The notes under the pieces: generated by a model | Seen by the model: only the letters and a program-made list of their open reading frames with translations | Told to the model about the DNA's origin: nothing | The model's database searches: none | Made by a program: the position numbers and the translations under genes | DNA from: Algoriphagus vanfongensis DSM 17529 | GTDB taxonomy: Bacteria; Bacteroidota; Bacteroidia; Cytophagales; Cyclobacteriaceae | DNA: 64,000 nucleotides | Direction of reading: 5' to 3' | Assembly: GCF_000429465.1 (NCBI RefSeq) | Contig: NZ_KE386906.1 | Location: forward strand, 62,001 to 126,000 | Shown: positions 1 through 7,046 of the stretch, piece by piece | Numbering within the stretch: the first letter of the stretch is position 1 | Layout: the number at the start of each line of letters is the position of its first letter

Positions 1-711
1 ATCTTTCTGAATATCAGTCTCTATATTGCTGACTTCGATGGATTCCTTTCCTTCATTTTGGATTTTGTAGTAGTGAACTTTGGAGTTGTGACCTCCTTTG
101 ATCTCAACTACTTGATTGGAGAAAAGTGCTCCATCTAGCGGCTGCACAGCTTGATCGATGAATGTCACCTCTGCAAAATCACCAGCTTCAATCCATATTC
201 TAGGCTGGACCACTTGCCCTCCATTGGTCTGATTGACCGAAAGGATCAAGATAGGTTGCTCAATTTGAGTCTTTTTTGGGACAGAAATAGCCAATCCTGA
301 AGCAAACGAACTTTGGTTGAGTGCAACAAATGGATCTTTTTCTGGCTTGGCAATAGTTCCTACTGGAATGCTGCTGTCCTCTAGCTCCGAAATAGAAATT
401 TCCTCAGGAAGAGAAGAAAGCGTTGCGTCCCATTTTCCATTGTTTAATACAATCAGATGGCCTTCAAATCCTTCAAATATTGATTTTTGGATCAATTCTG
501 AAGTGATGTCGGCAGGTTGGGCTTGCTGAAAAGAGGAGATTTCTTTCTCCAGTTTTCTGGCAATTTGCGTGTATTTATATTCCTCAGCTTTGACAGCAGG
601 CAGTCCTTCTTGCAGGAAGATCGCTTTCGCAGCTGATCTTGCTGTGGCAAAATTGGACGGTGCTGTTTCCAAAAGTGGGGAAAGGGTATCTTGTGTAGTC
701 AAGGTACTCAT
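1..711 (-). CDS. sufD: SufD, Fe-S cluster assembly scaffold subunit (C-terminus cut by left edge)
   Basis: The reading frame starts at an ATG on the minus strand (709-711) and stays open for 237 codons to the window edge, so roughly the N-terminal half of a usual SufD (about 430-440 aa) is visible. It begins MSTLTTQDTLSPLL and contains the EEYKYT stretch, an FVALNQ segment and the beginning of the Gln/Gly-rich beta-helical core with an EAGD and a VHYYKIQ motif typical of SufD. In the family, SufD joins SufB and the ATPase SufC to form the SufBCD scaffold that builds iron-sulfur clusters in the cytoplasm. It lies 18 nt downstream of sufC in the same operon. The rest of the operon is outside the window. 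Confidence 0.93.
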   Translation of the reverse strand, partial: MSTLTTQDTLSPLLETAPSNFATARSAAKAIFLQEGLPAVKAEEYKYTQIARKLEKEISSFQQAQPADITSELIQKSIFEGFEGHLIVLNNGKWDATLSSLPEEISISELEDSSIPVGTIAKPEKDPFVALNQSSFASGLAISVPKKTQIEQPILILSVNQTNGGQVVQPRIWIEAGDFAEVTFIDQAVQPLDGALFSNQVVEIKGGHNSKVHYYKIQNEGKESIEVSNIETDIQKD

Positions 712-729
712 GATTTAGGGGTGTTTGGA

Positions 730-1491
730 TCAGACAGTGGCTGAGTCTACTTCTTCTTTGATCCAGTCGTATCCTTTTTCTTCCAGCTCCAGCGCAAGTT
801 CTTTAGTGCCGGATTTTACAATTCTTCCTTTGTATAGGACGTGGACATAATCAGGGACGATGTAGTCTAATAGACGCTGGTAGTGAGTCACTACGATAGT
901 GGCGTTTTTGTCAGATTTCAGTTGATTGACACCATTGGAGACGATTCTCAAGGCATCGATATCCAGCCCAGAATCTGTTTCATCCAAAATGGAAAGTGTC
1001 GGCTCCAACATGGCCATCTGGAAGATTTCGTTTCGTTTCTTTTCACCACCAGAGAAGCCTTCATTCAATGCGCGGCTCAATAGTTTCTGGTCGATTTCTA
1101 CGAGTTTCATTTTTTCTTTCATAAGAGAAAGAAATTTGACAGCGTCCAAAGCTTCCAGACCGCGATATTCTCTTACTTGATTGACTGCGGTACGGAGGAA
1201 ATTGGTAGAAGATACTCCCGGTATCTCCACTGGATACTGGAATGCCAAGAAAACACCTTCTCTTGCTCTGTCTTCAGGAGCCAGTTCCAAGAGATCTTTG
1301 TTTTGGAAAGTAACTTCTCCCTCAGTGACTTCATACTCTTCTCTACCTGCCAATACTGATGCGAGGGTAGATTTACCGGAGCCGTTCGGACCCATGATGG
1401 CATGGACTTCACCAGCTTTTACTTCCAAATTGATGCCTCTGAGAATAGGAGTACCCTCCACAGATGCATGTAGGTTTTTTATACTTAACAT
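730..1491 (-). CDS. sufC: SufC, Fe-S cluster assembly ATPase
   Basis: A 253-aa soluble ABC-type ATPase. Walker A GPNGSGKS is at residues 34-41, the signature is FSGGEKKR near residue 145, Walker B with the SufC-specific LSILDETDSGLD follows, and the H-loop reads VVTHY. SufC has no membrane domain; it powers the SufBCD scaffold by driving rearrangement of SufB and SufD. Length and motifs are normal for the family. It sits between the inserted four-helix gene and sufD on the minus strand. The usual sufB-sufC adjacency is broken by about 470 bp. Confidence 0.97.
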   Translation of the reverse strand: MLSIKNLHASVEGTPILRGINLEVKAGEVHAIMGPNGSGKSTLASVLAGREEYEVTEGEVTFQNKDLLELAPEDRAREGVFLAFQYPVEIPGVSSTNFLRTAVNQVREYRGLEALDAVKFLSLMKEKMKLVEIDQKLLSRALNEGFSGGEKKRNEIFQMAMLEPTLSILDETDSGLDIDALRIVSNGVNQLKSDKNATIVVTHYQRLLDYIVPDYVHVLYKGRIVKSGTKELALELEEKGYDWIKEEVDSATV

Positions 1492-1497
1492 AATTCA

Positions 1498-1516
1498 AAA
1501 TTTGACATTTGAAGTT
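1498..1516. repeat. Left arm of inverted repeat flanking the four-helix gene
   Basis: The sequence AATTTGACATTTGAAGTTT at about 1498-1516 matches, in reverse orientation, the segment at about 1939-1957 (17 of 19 positions). Together the two arms bracket the four-helix bundle gene within the suf operon. Both arms are built from short ATTTGA units, so part of the similarity may reflect AT-rich low complexity. Confidence 0.5.
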
Positions 1517-1534
1517 TGAGATTGGGGGATAGGT

Positions 1535-1924
1535 TTATTTAAACTTGTTGCCCTTTATCTCGCTTTCTTTTAGATACTTAATGAATCCTGATAAAGATTT
1601 ACTGATCTCTATGTTTTTATTTAGTAATTCAATGAGCTTTTCTTCCGAAATATATTTTCTGTCAAAAGCTCTGTAAAGTTGTGATCTGGCTTCTCCAGAT
1701 GACCCTTTGGCGATACTTAGAAAATGAATGAATTCTTTGTTTCCTTCTCTTTCAAAGCCTTCGGCAATGTTATCTGCTATTGATCCTGAAGATGAGTTTA
1801 TTTGATTTTTGAGGCTGAAGTCTTTTTCAAAGTCACCACAAATACTCAATTCGAAAATCTCTTTGGAGAACTCTCTGGCTAGCTGCCAGATTTTCAAATC
1901 TTCAAACCGAACGATGGTTCCCAT
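1535..1924 (-). CDS. Four-helix bundle protein (S23/23S rRNA intervening-sequence family)
   Basis: A 129-aa protein that starts [13 protein letters not shown], has the conserved [10 protein letters not shown] core and an EARSQLYRA segment, and ends in a lysine-rich helix. These are the hallmarks of the S23 / IVS four-helix-bundle family, first known from intervening sequences in 23S rRNA genes and now found widely in Bacteroidota, often as isolated copies. Its biochemical role is unknown. It is inserted between sufB and sufC and flanked by an imperfect inverted repeat (see separate entries), which suggests it arrived as a small element. Function in Fe-S assembly is not implied. Confidence 0.85.
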   Translation of the reverse strand: MGTIVRFEDLKIWQLAREFSKEIFELSICGDFEKDFSLKNQINSSSGSIADNIAEGFEREGNKEFIHFLSIAKGSSGEARSQLYRAFDRKYISEEKLIELLNKNIEISKSLSGFIKYLKESEIKGNKFK

Positions 1925-1938
1925 AATTTCAAATTAGA

Positions 1939-1957
1939 AACCTCAAATTTCAAATTG
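1939..1957. repeat. Right arm of inverted repeat flanking the four-helix gene
   Basis: Read on the minus strand this is AATTTGAAATTTGAGGTTT, the partner of the arm near 1498-1516. It lies between the sufB stop and the four-helix gene start. A second AATTTCAAATT unit stands immediately beside it at 1925-1935. No target-site duplication could be fixed by eye. Confidence 0.5.
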
Positions 1958-1961
1958 TCTA

Positions 1962-3407
1962 TTACCCTACAGACCCTTCCAATGTCAAAGCCAATAGTTT
2001 TTGGGCCTCAACTGCAAACTCCATCGGAAGTTGGTTCAAGACTTCTTTTGCGTAGCCATTGACGATCAAAGCCACAGCATCTTCTGTGTCGATCCCCCTT
2101 TGGTTACAATAGAAAATCTGATCTTCTCCGATCTTGGAGGTGGTAGCTTCGTGCTCTACCTTAGCGGTAGGATTTTGGATGTCAATGTATGGGAAGGTGT
2201 GAGCCCCACACTGATCACCCATCAGAAGAGAGTCACATTGCGAGAAATTTCGAGAGTTTGAAGCTCTCTTCATGACTTGCACCTGGCCTCTGTAGGAGTT
2301 TTGGGATTTGCCGGCAGAGATGCCTTTAGAGACGATTCGAGATTTTGTGTTTTTCCCGATATGAATCATTTTGGTACCTGTATCTGCTTGCTGGTAATTA
2401 TTGGTCACAGCGACGGAGTAGAATTCTCCAATTGAATGATCCCCTTTTAGGATACAAGATGGATATTTCCATGTGACAGCAGAACCTGTCTCTACCTGCG
2501 TCCAAGAAATTTTAGAATAATCTCCAGCACAGATTCCTCTTTTGGTTACGAAATTGTAAATACCGCCTTTGCCATCCTTATCTCCTGGGAACCAGTTTTG
2601 AACGGTGGAATATTTCACCTCAGCATGAGCAGCGGCATAGATTTCTACTACTGCTGCGTGAAGCTGGTTTTCATCTCGTTGTGGAGCAGTACAGCCTTCT
2701 AAGTAAGAGACATAGGACTCGTCTTCGGCGACGATCAGTGTTCTCTCAAATTGACCTGTATTCGCGGCATTGATCCTGAAGTAGGTAGATAGCTCCATAG
2801 GGCATCTTACTCCTTTAGGAATGTAGCAGAATGATCCATCCGAAAACACAGCAGAATTAAGAGCTGCATAATAGTTGTCAGTCATGGGGACTACAGATCC
2901 TAAATATTTCTTGATCAACTCTGGATGATCTTTGACAGCCTCACTGAAGGAACAAAAGATGATACCGAGTTTTCCGAGGGTGTCTTTGAAAGTAGTAGCT
3001 ACAGAGACAGAGTCCAAAACAGCATCTACTGCGATCCCTTGAAGTCTTTTCTGCTCGTTGAGTGAAATGCCCAATCTCTCGTAAATAGCGAGAAGTTCTG
3101 GATCTACTTCATCGAGGTTTTTTGCTTTTTTATTTTGCTTAGGAGCGGAGTAGTATCTCAACTTTTGAAGATCTACTTTAGGATAAGTGACATTGGCCCA
3201 CTCCGGCTCTTGCATTTCTTGCCAAGTTCTAAAAGCCTTTAACCTCCAATCAAGTAGCCACTGAGGCTCCTCTTTTTTGGCAGAAATCCACTGGATGATC
3301 TCTTCATTGAGTCCTAGCGGAGCTTCATCTGCCTCATAATTGACAGACCAGCCATGTTCATATTCTTTGGAGGTAAATTCTTCTAAAATCTGATTGTCTT
3401 TGCTCAT
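1962..3407 (-). CDS. sufB: SufB, Fe-S cluster scaffold subunit
   Basis: A 481-aa protein of normal SufB length. N-terminal region has the [10 protein letters not shown] motif; the core includes [15 protein letters not shown], the [20 protein letters not shown] and KRGICAG segments, and the C-terminal block [16 protein letters not shown] with the QRGI motif that is diagnostic for SufB. In the family, SufB carries the cysteine on which sulfur and iron are assembled in the SufBCD complex. It is the first visible suf gene; transcription is leftward from a promoter just upstream (see 3445-3452). The gap to sufC is filled by a four-helix gene. Confidence 0.97.
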   Translation of the reverse strand: MSKDNQILEEFTSKEYEHGWSVNYEADEAPLGLNEEIIQWISAKKEEPQWLLDWRLKAFRTWQEMQEPEWANVTYPKVDLQKLRYYSAPKQNKKAKNLDEVDPELLAIYERLGISLNEQKRLQGIAVDAVLDSVSVATTFKDTLGKLGIIFCSFSEAVKDHPELIKKYLGSVVPMTDNYYAALNSAVFSDGSFCYIPKGVRCPMELSTYFRINAANTGQFERTLIVAEDESYVSYLEGCTAPQRDENQLHAAVVEIYAAAHAEVKYSTVQNWFPGDKDGKGGIYNFVTKRGICAGDYSKISWTQVETGSAVTWKYPSCILKGDHSIGEFYSVAVTNNYQQADTGTKMIHIGKNTKSRIVSKGISAGKSQNSYRGQVQVMKRASNSRNFSQCDSLLMGDQCGAHTFPYIDIQNPTAKVEHEATTSKIGEDQIFYCNQRGIDTEDAVALIVNGYAKEVLNQLPMEFAVEAQKLLALTLEGSVG

Positions 3408-3444
3408 GGTACTGAGTAGTTTAGACTAATTACATTTTGACTTG

Positions 3445-3452
3445 CGAAGGTA
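3445..3452 (-). promoter_or_regulatory. Putative -7 box of the suf operon promoter
   Basis: On the minus strand this reads TACCTTCG followed by CA, one mismatch from the Bacteroidota -7 consensus TAnnTTTG. It lies about 38 nt upstream of the sufB ATG. A good TTTG -33 box at the usual 19-21 nt spacing was not seen, so the call rests on the -7 box and position only. Confidence 0.4.
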
Positions 3453-3564
3453 CAACATATAATGAAAAAATTATGTTCAATACGATTTAAAAAACCTATC
3501 AGAGATCTAAATTTTCAATGAAAATGGCTTTAGAGGCTTATTTTAAGCAGTTTGGAGATAATAT

Positions 3565-3592
3565 AAAAAGCCCGGTTTGAGCCGGGCTTTTG
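3565..3592 (-). terminator. Rho-independent terminator after lrp-type gene
   Basis: A near-perfect hairpin, AAAAGCCCGG with CCGGGCTTTT around a short TTTGAG loop. It is palindromic enough to end in a T-run on both strands. It sits 57 nt past the stop of the minus-strand Lrp/AsnC gene and upstream of sufB, so it most likely separates the two leftward transcription units. Confidence 0.85.
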
Positions 3593-3648
3593 TGATAGCG
3601 CGAATATTTTTATTTATCTGGATTTGATCCAAATAGGGTTTGTGTTAA

Positions 3649-4122
3649 TTACTTTTCTTTATCAAAAAATTGAATAGGTCGATTGATGCTTTCTTCCAGC
3701 ACAATTAGAGTCTCGGTTCGGTCGATGCCGTCTACTTTTTGAATTTTATCCAATACGAGTCTGAGGTGGTTGGTATCTCTACAAATGATTTTTGCAAAAA
3801 TGGAATAATTCCCTGTTGTGTAATACGCGCTTACCACCTCCGAGATCTCCTTGAGTCTTTCGATGACATTGTCATATAAGGAGCTTTTTTCAAGGTAAAT
3901 CCCCAAAAATGCAGAGATGTCATAGCCTAATTTTGAGAAGTCAATATTCAAGGTGGCACTTTTGACGATCCCCATGTCCTCCAGTTTTTTCATCCTGACG
4001 TGGACTGTGCCTGAAGAGACAAAGACTTTCTTTGCTATTTCGGTATAAGGGGTTTTTGCATCCTCGTTAAGTAGAGAGATGATTTTGAGGTCTATGTTAT
4101 CGATATCTAAAATTTTATCCAT
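3649..4122 (-). CDS. Lrp/AsnC-family transcriptional regulator
   Basis: A 157-aa protein with the standard two-part layout: an N-terminal helix-turn-helix (about residues 5-60, containing LDIDNIDLKIISLL, YTEIAKKV and the recognition stretch VSSGTVHVRMKKLEDMGIV) and a C-terminal ligand-binding RAM domain (about 68-150, with YYTTGNYSIFAKI). Family members sense amino acids or related metabolites and act as octamers or dimers of dimers. The effector is not predictable here. It is monocistronic, ended by a strong terminator, and divergent from the gene at 4493. Confidence 0.93.
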   Translation of the reverse strand: MDKILDIDNIDLKIISLLNEDAKTPYTEIAKKVFVSSGTVHVRMKKLEDMGIVKSATLNIDFSKLGYDISAFLGIYLEKSSLYDNVIERLKEISEVVSAYYTTGNYSIFAKIICRDTNHLRLVLDKIQKVDGIDRTETLIVLEESINRPIQFFDKEK

Positions 4123-4492
4123 TTTTTCGATGTGGATTTAGATGATTGTTAATGAAATCGATTGTAAATTAGAGATAGTTCAAAATATTGCAAAATATTT
4201 TTTTCAATTTGTAATTAAATCCAAAAATCTTTTACTTTGGGTTCGAAATAAATGGCTTTCTGAATATTTTGATAAAACGAGGTTTTTGAAATTATAATTC
4301 TGAGTTTTTGATATAATTCAAATAGCCACTATTTCGGGTAAAACTTTTAATCTCTAAAGTTATATTTGGGTTTATATTCTGAAAAGGGTCTTGCTGCTGG
4401 CAGGACTTTTTTGTTTTCTGTCAAAAATTTTAAATGCAAAAAATTGTATTTGAAAATATTTATCATGTATTTTTGGTCAAAATCAATTCACT
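4123..4492. other. 370-nt divergent intergenic region
   Basis: AT-rich spacer between the leftward lrp-type gene and the rightward gene at 4493. It holds a TATATTTG box (4361-4368) fitting the Bacteroidota -7 consensus for rightward transcription, without a clear -33 box, and a terminator-like hairpin just after it (4382-4412). A short open frame here (4366-4590) has no signs of being a gene. No RNA gene was recognised. Confidence 0.6.
4382..4412 (+). terminator. Terminator-like hairpin in a 5' leader (possible attenuator)
   Basis: The arms AAAAGGGTCTTGC (4382-4394) and GCAGGACTTTTTT (4400-4412) can pair over 13 positions, counting G-U pairs, around a 5-nt loop, and are followed by a T-rich stretch. 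It lies about 14 nt after a -7-like box and 80 nt ahead of the next start codon, so it could attenuate that gene or end a very short transcript. Confidence 0.45.
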
Positions 4493-5029
4493 ATGTCCCA
4501 GATCCTGAGCAGCAAGGCTACGACTCTTTTTATTTTCATTTTTGTATTGGTAGGGCAGCAATTGGCGGCGGGCGCATTGGCCCAAGCTAATGGAGATGAT
4601 TTTATTGCTACAAGCCTAACGGTACATTATAATAACCTGAAATTAAGATTAGTCGAAGATAGCCGAAGTGGAAAAACTGAACCAAGCTCTCCTGAGGATC
4701 TCCGGCAAGTTCCATTGACTATAGTTGAAGAGAATTTGGCCCATAATCTCAATTCGCATTGGGCTTGGCCTGAATACACTCTTGATATGATAGATTCGTA
4801 CTCTCCTTTCTTATTCCGAACCAAAAAGTCGAGAGAGATAGAAGAAGTAAAAGTATTGCTAAAAGTCAGTGCCACCGGAAAGGTGGAAGGGTACGAACTG
4901 CAGTCCGAAGTGGACAAAGGCCTACGAGAGAGGATAGACTACCTGGTGCGCAAACTGCCTGATTGCAAACCCGTGCCAGGTTTCCAAGAATATTCTGCAG
5001 AAGTGTTTGAATTGACGATCCAAAAATAG
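4493..5029 (+). CDS. Secreted protein with a TonB-C-like C-terminal segment
   Basis: A 178-aa protein. Residues 8-31 form a hydrophobic signal peptide ending near ALAQA, so it is exported. The final 60 residues (VKVLLKVSATGKVEGYELQ, then a helix, then KPVPGF and a closing strand) have the strand-helix-strand spacing of TonB C-terminal domains, in which a GKV turn and a late KP are typical. This resemblance is weak and by eye. There is no cytoplasmic-membrane anchor of a true TonB. It is followed by its own terminator. Role unknown. Confidence 0.6.
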   Translation: MSQILSSKATTLFIFIFVLVGQQLAAGALAQANGDDFIATSLTVHYNNLKLRLVEDSRSGKTEPSSPEDLRQVPLTIVEENLAHNLNSHWAWPEYTLDMIDSYSPFLFRTKKSREIEEVKVLLKVSATGKVEGYELQSEVDKGLRERIDYLVRKLPDCKPVPGFQEYSAEVFELTIQK

Positions 5030-5058
5030 GTTGATAGATTTTTAGGTTTTTTTTGAAC

Positions 5059-5086
5059 GGTGCTACTTCCAAGTAGCACCTTTTTT
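5059..5086 (+). terminator. Rho-independent terminator
   Basis: Perfect 10-bp stem GGTGCTACTT / AAGTAGCACC with a 2-nt apex, followed by six T residues. It ends the transcript of the small secreted protein gene. Because an upstream in-frame ATG of the next gene (5060) lies inside this hairpin, it also argues that the next gene starts at 5117. Confidence 0.88.
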
Positions 5087-5116
5087 ACTTTTAGACCTAT
5101 AAAACCACCTCAGCCT

Positions 5117-7033
5117 ATGAAAAAAACACTTACTATCTCTTGCCTTGCCTTATTATCGGGCTTGGTCAATGCGCAAGTCAGGCCTTTCGAAAAGGAAAAG
5201 CCATTTACGGAAAGTGATTCTACCGCCAAATTTCACACTGTGTCAGGTGAAAGGCATGGTCCTTCATTTTTTAAAAAATTTGTATTCCCTGAGGTAGAAT
5301 ATACCCCTGGAGCATCTTTGACTTTTGATAAATATCATACAGTTAATGTCATGTATCATTGGTATGAGACATGGGCAAAGCAATATCCAGACATCGTGGA
5401 TCTGTATGTGATTGGGGAGTCTTTCGAAGGGAGACCGATCTATCAGATGACCATCACGAATAAGAAGACGGGCAAAGAAACTGATAAACCTGCTGCTTAT
5501 TTTGAAGGAGGAAGACATTCTGGAGAGATCACTTCTTCTGAATCGATTCTATGGTTGACGCAGCATTTGCTTGAAAACTATGGAAAAGACCCTGAGATCA
5601 CTCATTTGATCGATACTAAGACAGTCTATTTACGACCTCAAAATAACCCAGATGGGTCCAACCTCTATCTGTATACTGAGCAGAGAAATAGGAGTACTGT
5701 CCGGCCTCATGACAATGATAGAGATGGACTGATCGATGAGGACCCAGAGGAAGATCTGGATGGAGATGGCGTGATCTATCAAATGCGTAAAAAAGCTGTA
5801 ACAGATGAGGAGAAAAAAAATGCAAACTACATCGTAGATCCAGATCATCCCGCTGGTAAACTCATGAAGAGAGTTGCATCTGGTGAAGGGGATTATTTGA
5901 TGTACTCCGAAGGAATTGACAACGATGGAGATGGAGACTACAATGAAGACGGGATAGGTGGATTGGATTTGCACCGAAACTACCCTGAAAATTGGAGACC
6001 CGATAGAGGTGGAGATATGACTGGAAGAGGGTATACGCAAAATGGTGCTGGTGAATTTCCGCTGAGTGAGCCAGAAACCCGATCCACTGTATTATGGATT
6101 CTCAGTCATCCGAATATATCAGTGGTCAACTCTATGGATACCCGTGTGCCGATGCATCTTAGAGCACCTTCTACTTCCAAGGGAGAAGAGAGTATGTATC
6201 CTGAGGATCTTGCTATTTATCGTGAAATGGACGAGTTAGGTCTATCTTTTACAGCCTATCCATGGGCTGGTGATGTGTACGAAACTTACGCTACTAGGTA
6301 TAAGGTCAACAGGATGACCGGTGATCCTCTCAAACCCTCCCCTTTATTTGGGCATGGACCAGATTTCGGGTATTTCTACTTTGGAAGTATCTGGTATGGA
6401 GATGAGCTCTGGAACAACGGTGCCATGAAAGACTACAATGGAGATGGGATCTATGATGACTACGACGGATTAGTTTGGGATGAAGAGGAAAATGGTGGGA
6501 AAGGATTCAAATCCTGGACAGCTTTTACCCATCCTGATTTAGGCGAAGTAGAAATAGGAGGTTTTCATCCCAAGTTTTTTGGTCAAAATGGTCCGACTTG
6601 GCAGCTGGAAAACTGGGCCAAAAAGCAAGCGCTATTTAATCTAGCAATGGCCAAAAAGCTTCCGGAGCTAAAAGTCAATTCTCCGCAGGTCAAATCTTTG
6701 GGAGGTGGGGAATATGAGGTGTCTTTGACTTGGGAAAATGTCGGGGGGCTGCCGGTAGCATTGGAACAAGCGAAAATTGTCAAAATTGTCCAAGAAGATC
6801 GCGTTTCGCTGAGTTTTGACAAAAAGCTGACCGAGGGCAAAGAGAATGCAAAGGTGCAGATCATCAGTCCTGAGCTCTATGACAAAACAATCTATGCTGG
6901 ATATATTGGAAAAGGAGAAACCAAAACCGTTACTTTCAAGCTAAAGGTCAGTACGGATGATCCTGTTCAAGGCAAAATCAGGCTATCCTCCACGCGTGGT
7001 GGATTCTTTGAGCAACAATTCGAAATAAACTAA
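5117..7033 (+). CDS. Secreted M14-family zinc carboxypeptidase
   Basis: The 638-aa protein starts at the ATG at 5117, which gives a clean signal peptide (MKKTLTISCLALLSGLVNAQ); the upstream ATG at 5060 lies in a terminator. The zinc site is visible as His134 and Glu137 in GGRHSGEI and His286 in LDLHRNYPENW, and the substrate-binding NNPDG motif follows strand YLRPQ. M14 enzymes remove C-terminal amino acids. Three Asp-rich DxDxDG-type loops (about 5708-5770, 5914-5953 and 6431-6478) look like calcium-binding inserts. A beta-sandwich-like C-terminal region (from about residue 510) follows. Periplasmic or outer-surface location is inferred. It is followed 13 nt later by the S9 peptidase gene. 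Confidence 0.9.
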   Translation: MKKTLTISCLALLSGLVNAQVRPFEKEKPFTESDSTAKFHTVSGERHGPSFFKKFVFPEVEYTPGASLTFDKYHTVNVMYHWYETWAKQYPDIVDLYVIGESFEGRPIYQMTITNKKTGKETDKPAAYFEGGRHSGEITSSESILWLTQHLLENYGKDPEITHLIDTKTVYLRPQNNPDGSNLYLYTEQRNRSTVRPHDNDRDGLIDEDPEEDLDGDGVIYQMRKKAVTDEEKKNANYIVDPDHPAGKLMKRVASGEGDYLMYSEGIDNDGDGDYNEDGIGGLDLHRNYPENWRPDRGGDMTGRGYTQNGAGEFPLSEPETRSTVLWILSHPNISVVNSMDTRVPMHLRAPSTSKGEESMYPEDLAIYREMDELGLSFTAYPWAGDVYETYATRYKVNRMTGDPLKPSPLFGHGPDFGYFYFGSIWYGDELWNNGAMKDYNGDGIYDDYDGLVWDEEENGGKGFKSWTAFTHPDLGEVEIGGFHPKFFGQNGPTWQLENWAKKQALFNLAMAKKLPELKVNSPQVKSLGGGEYEVSLTWENVGGLPVALEQAKIVKIVQEDRVSLSFDKKLTEGKENAKVQIISPELYDKTIYAGYIGKGETKTVTFKLKVSTDDPVQGKIRLSSTRGGFFEQQFEIN

Positions 7034-7046
7034 ATCAAACTACTAG

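Noticed and set aside
1173..1519. Long antisense open frames over sufC and other genes
   Set aside because: They mirror the coding frame of well-identified genes, lack domain signals and start/stop logic, and are treated as shadows.
4366..4590. 74-codon open frame ahead of the secreted protein gene
   Set aside because: It overlaps the hairpin leader and the start of the gene at 4493, and its product has no recognisable domain or signal.
5060..5116. Longer start for the M14 carboxypeptidase at the ATG at 5060
   Set aside because: The codon lies inside a strong terminator hairpin, and the ATG at 5117 gives a proper signal peptide at the N-terminus.
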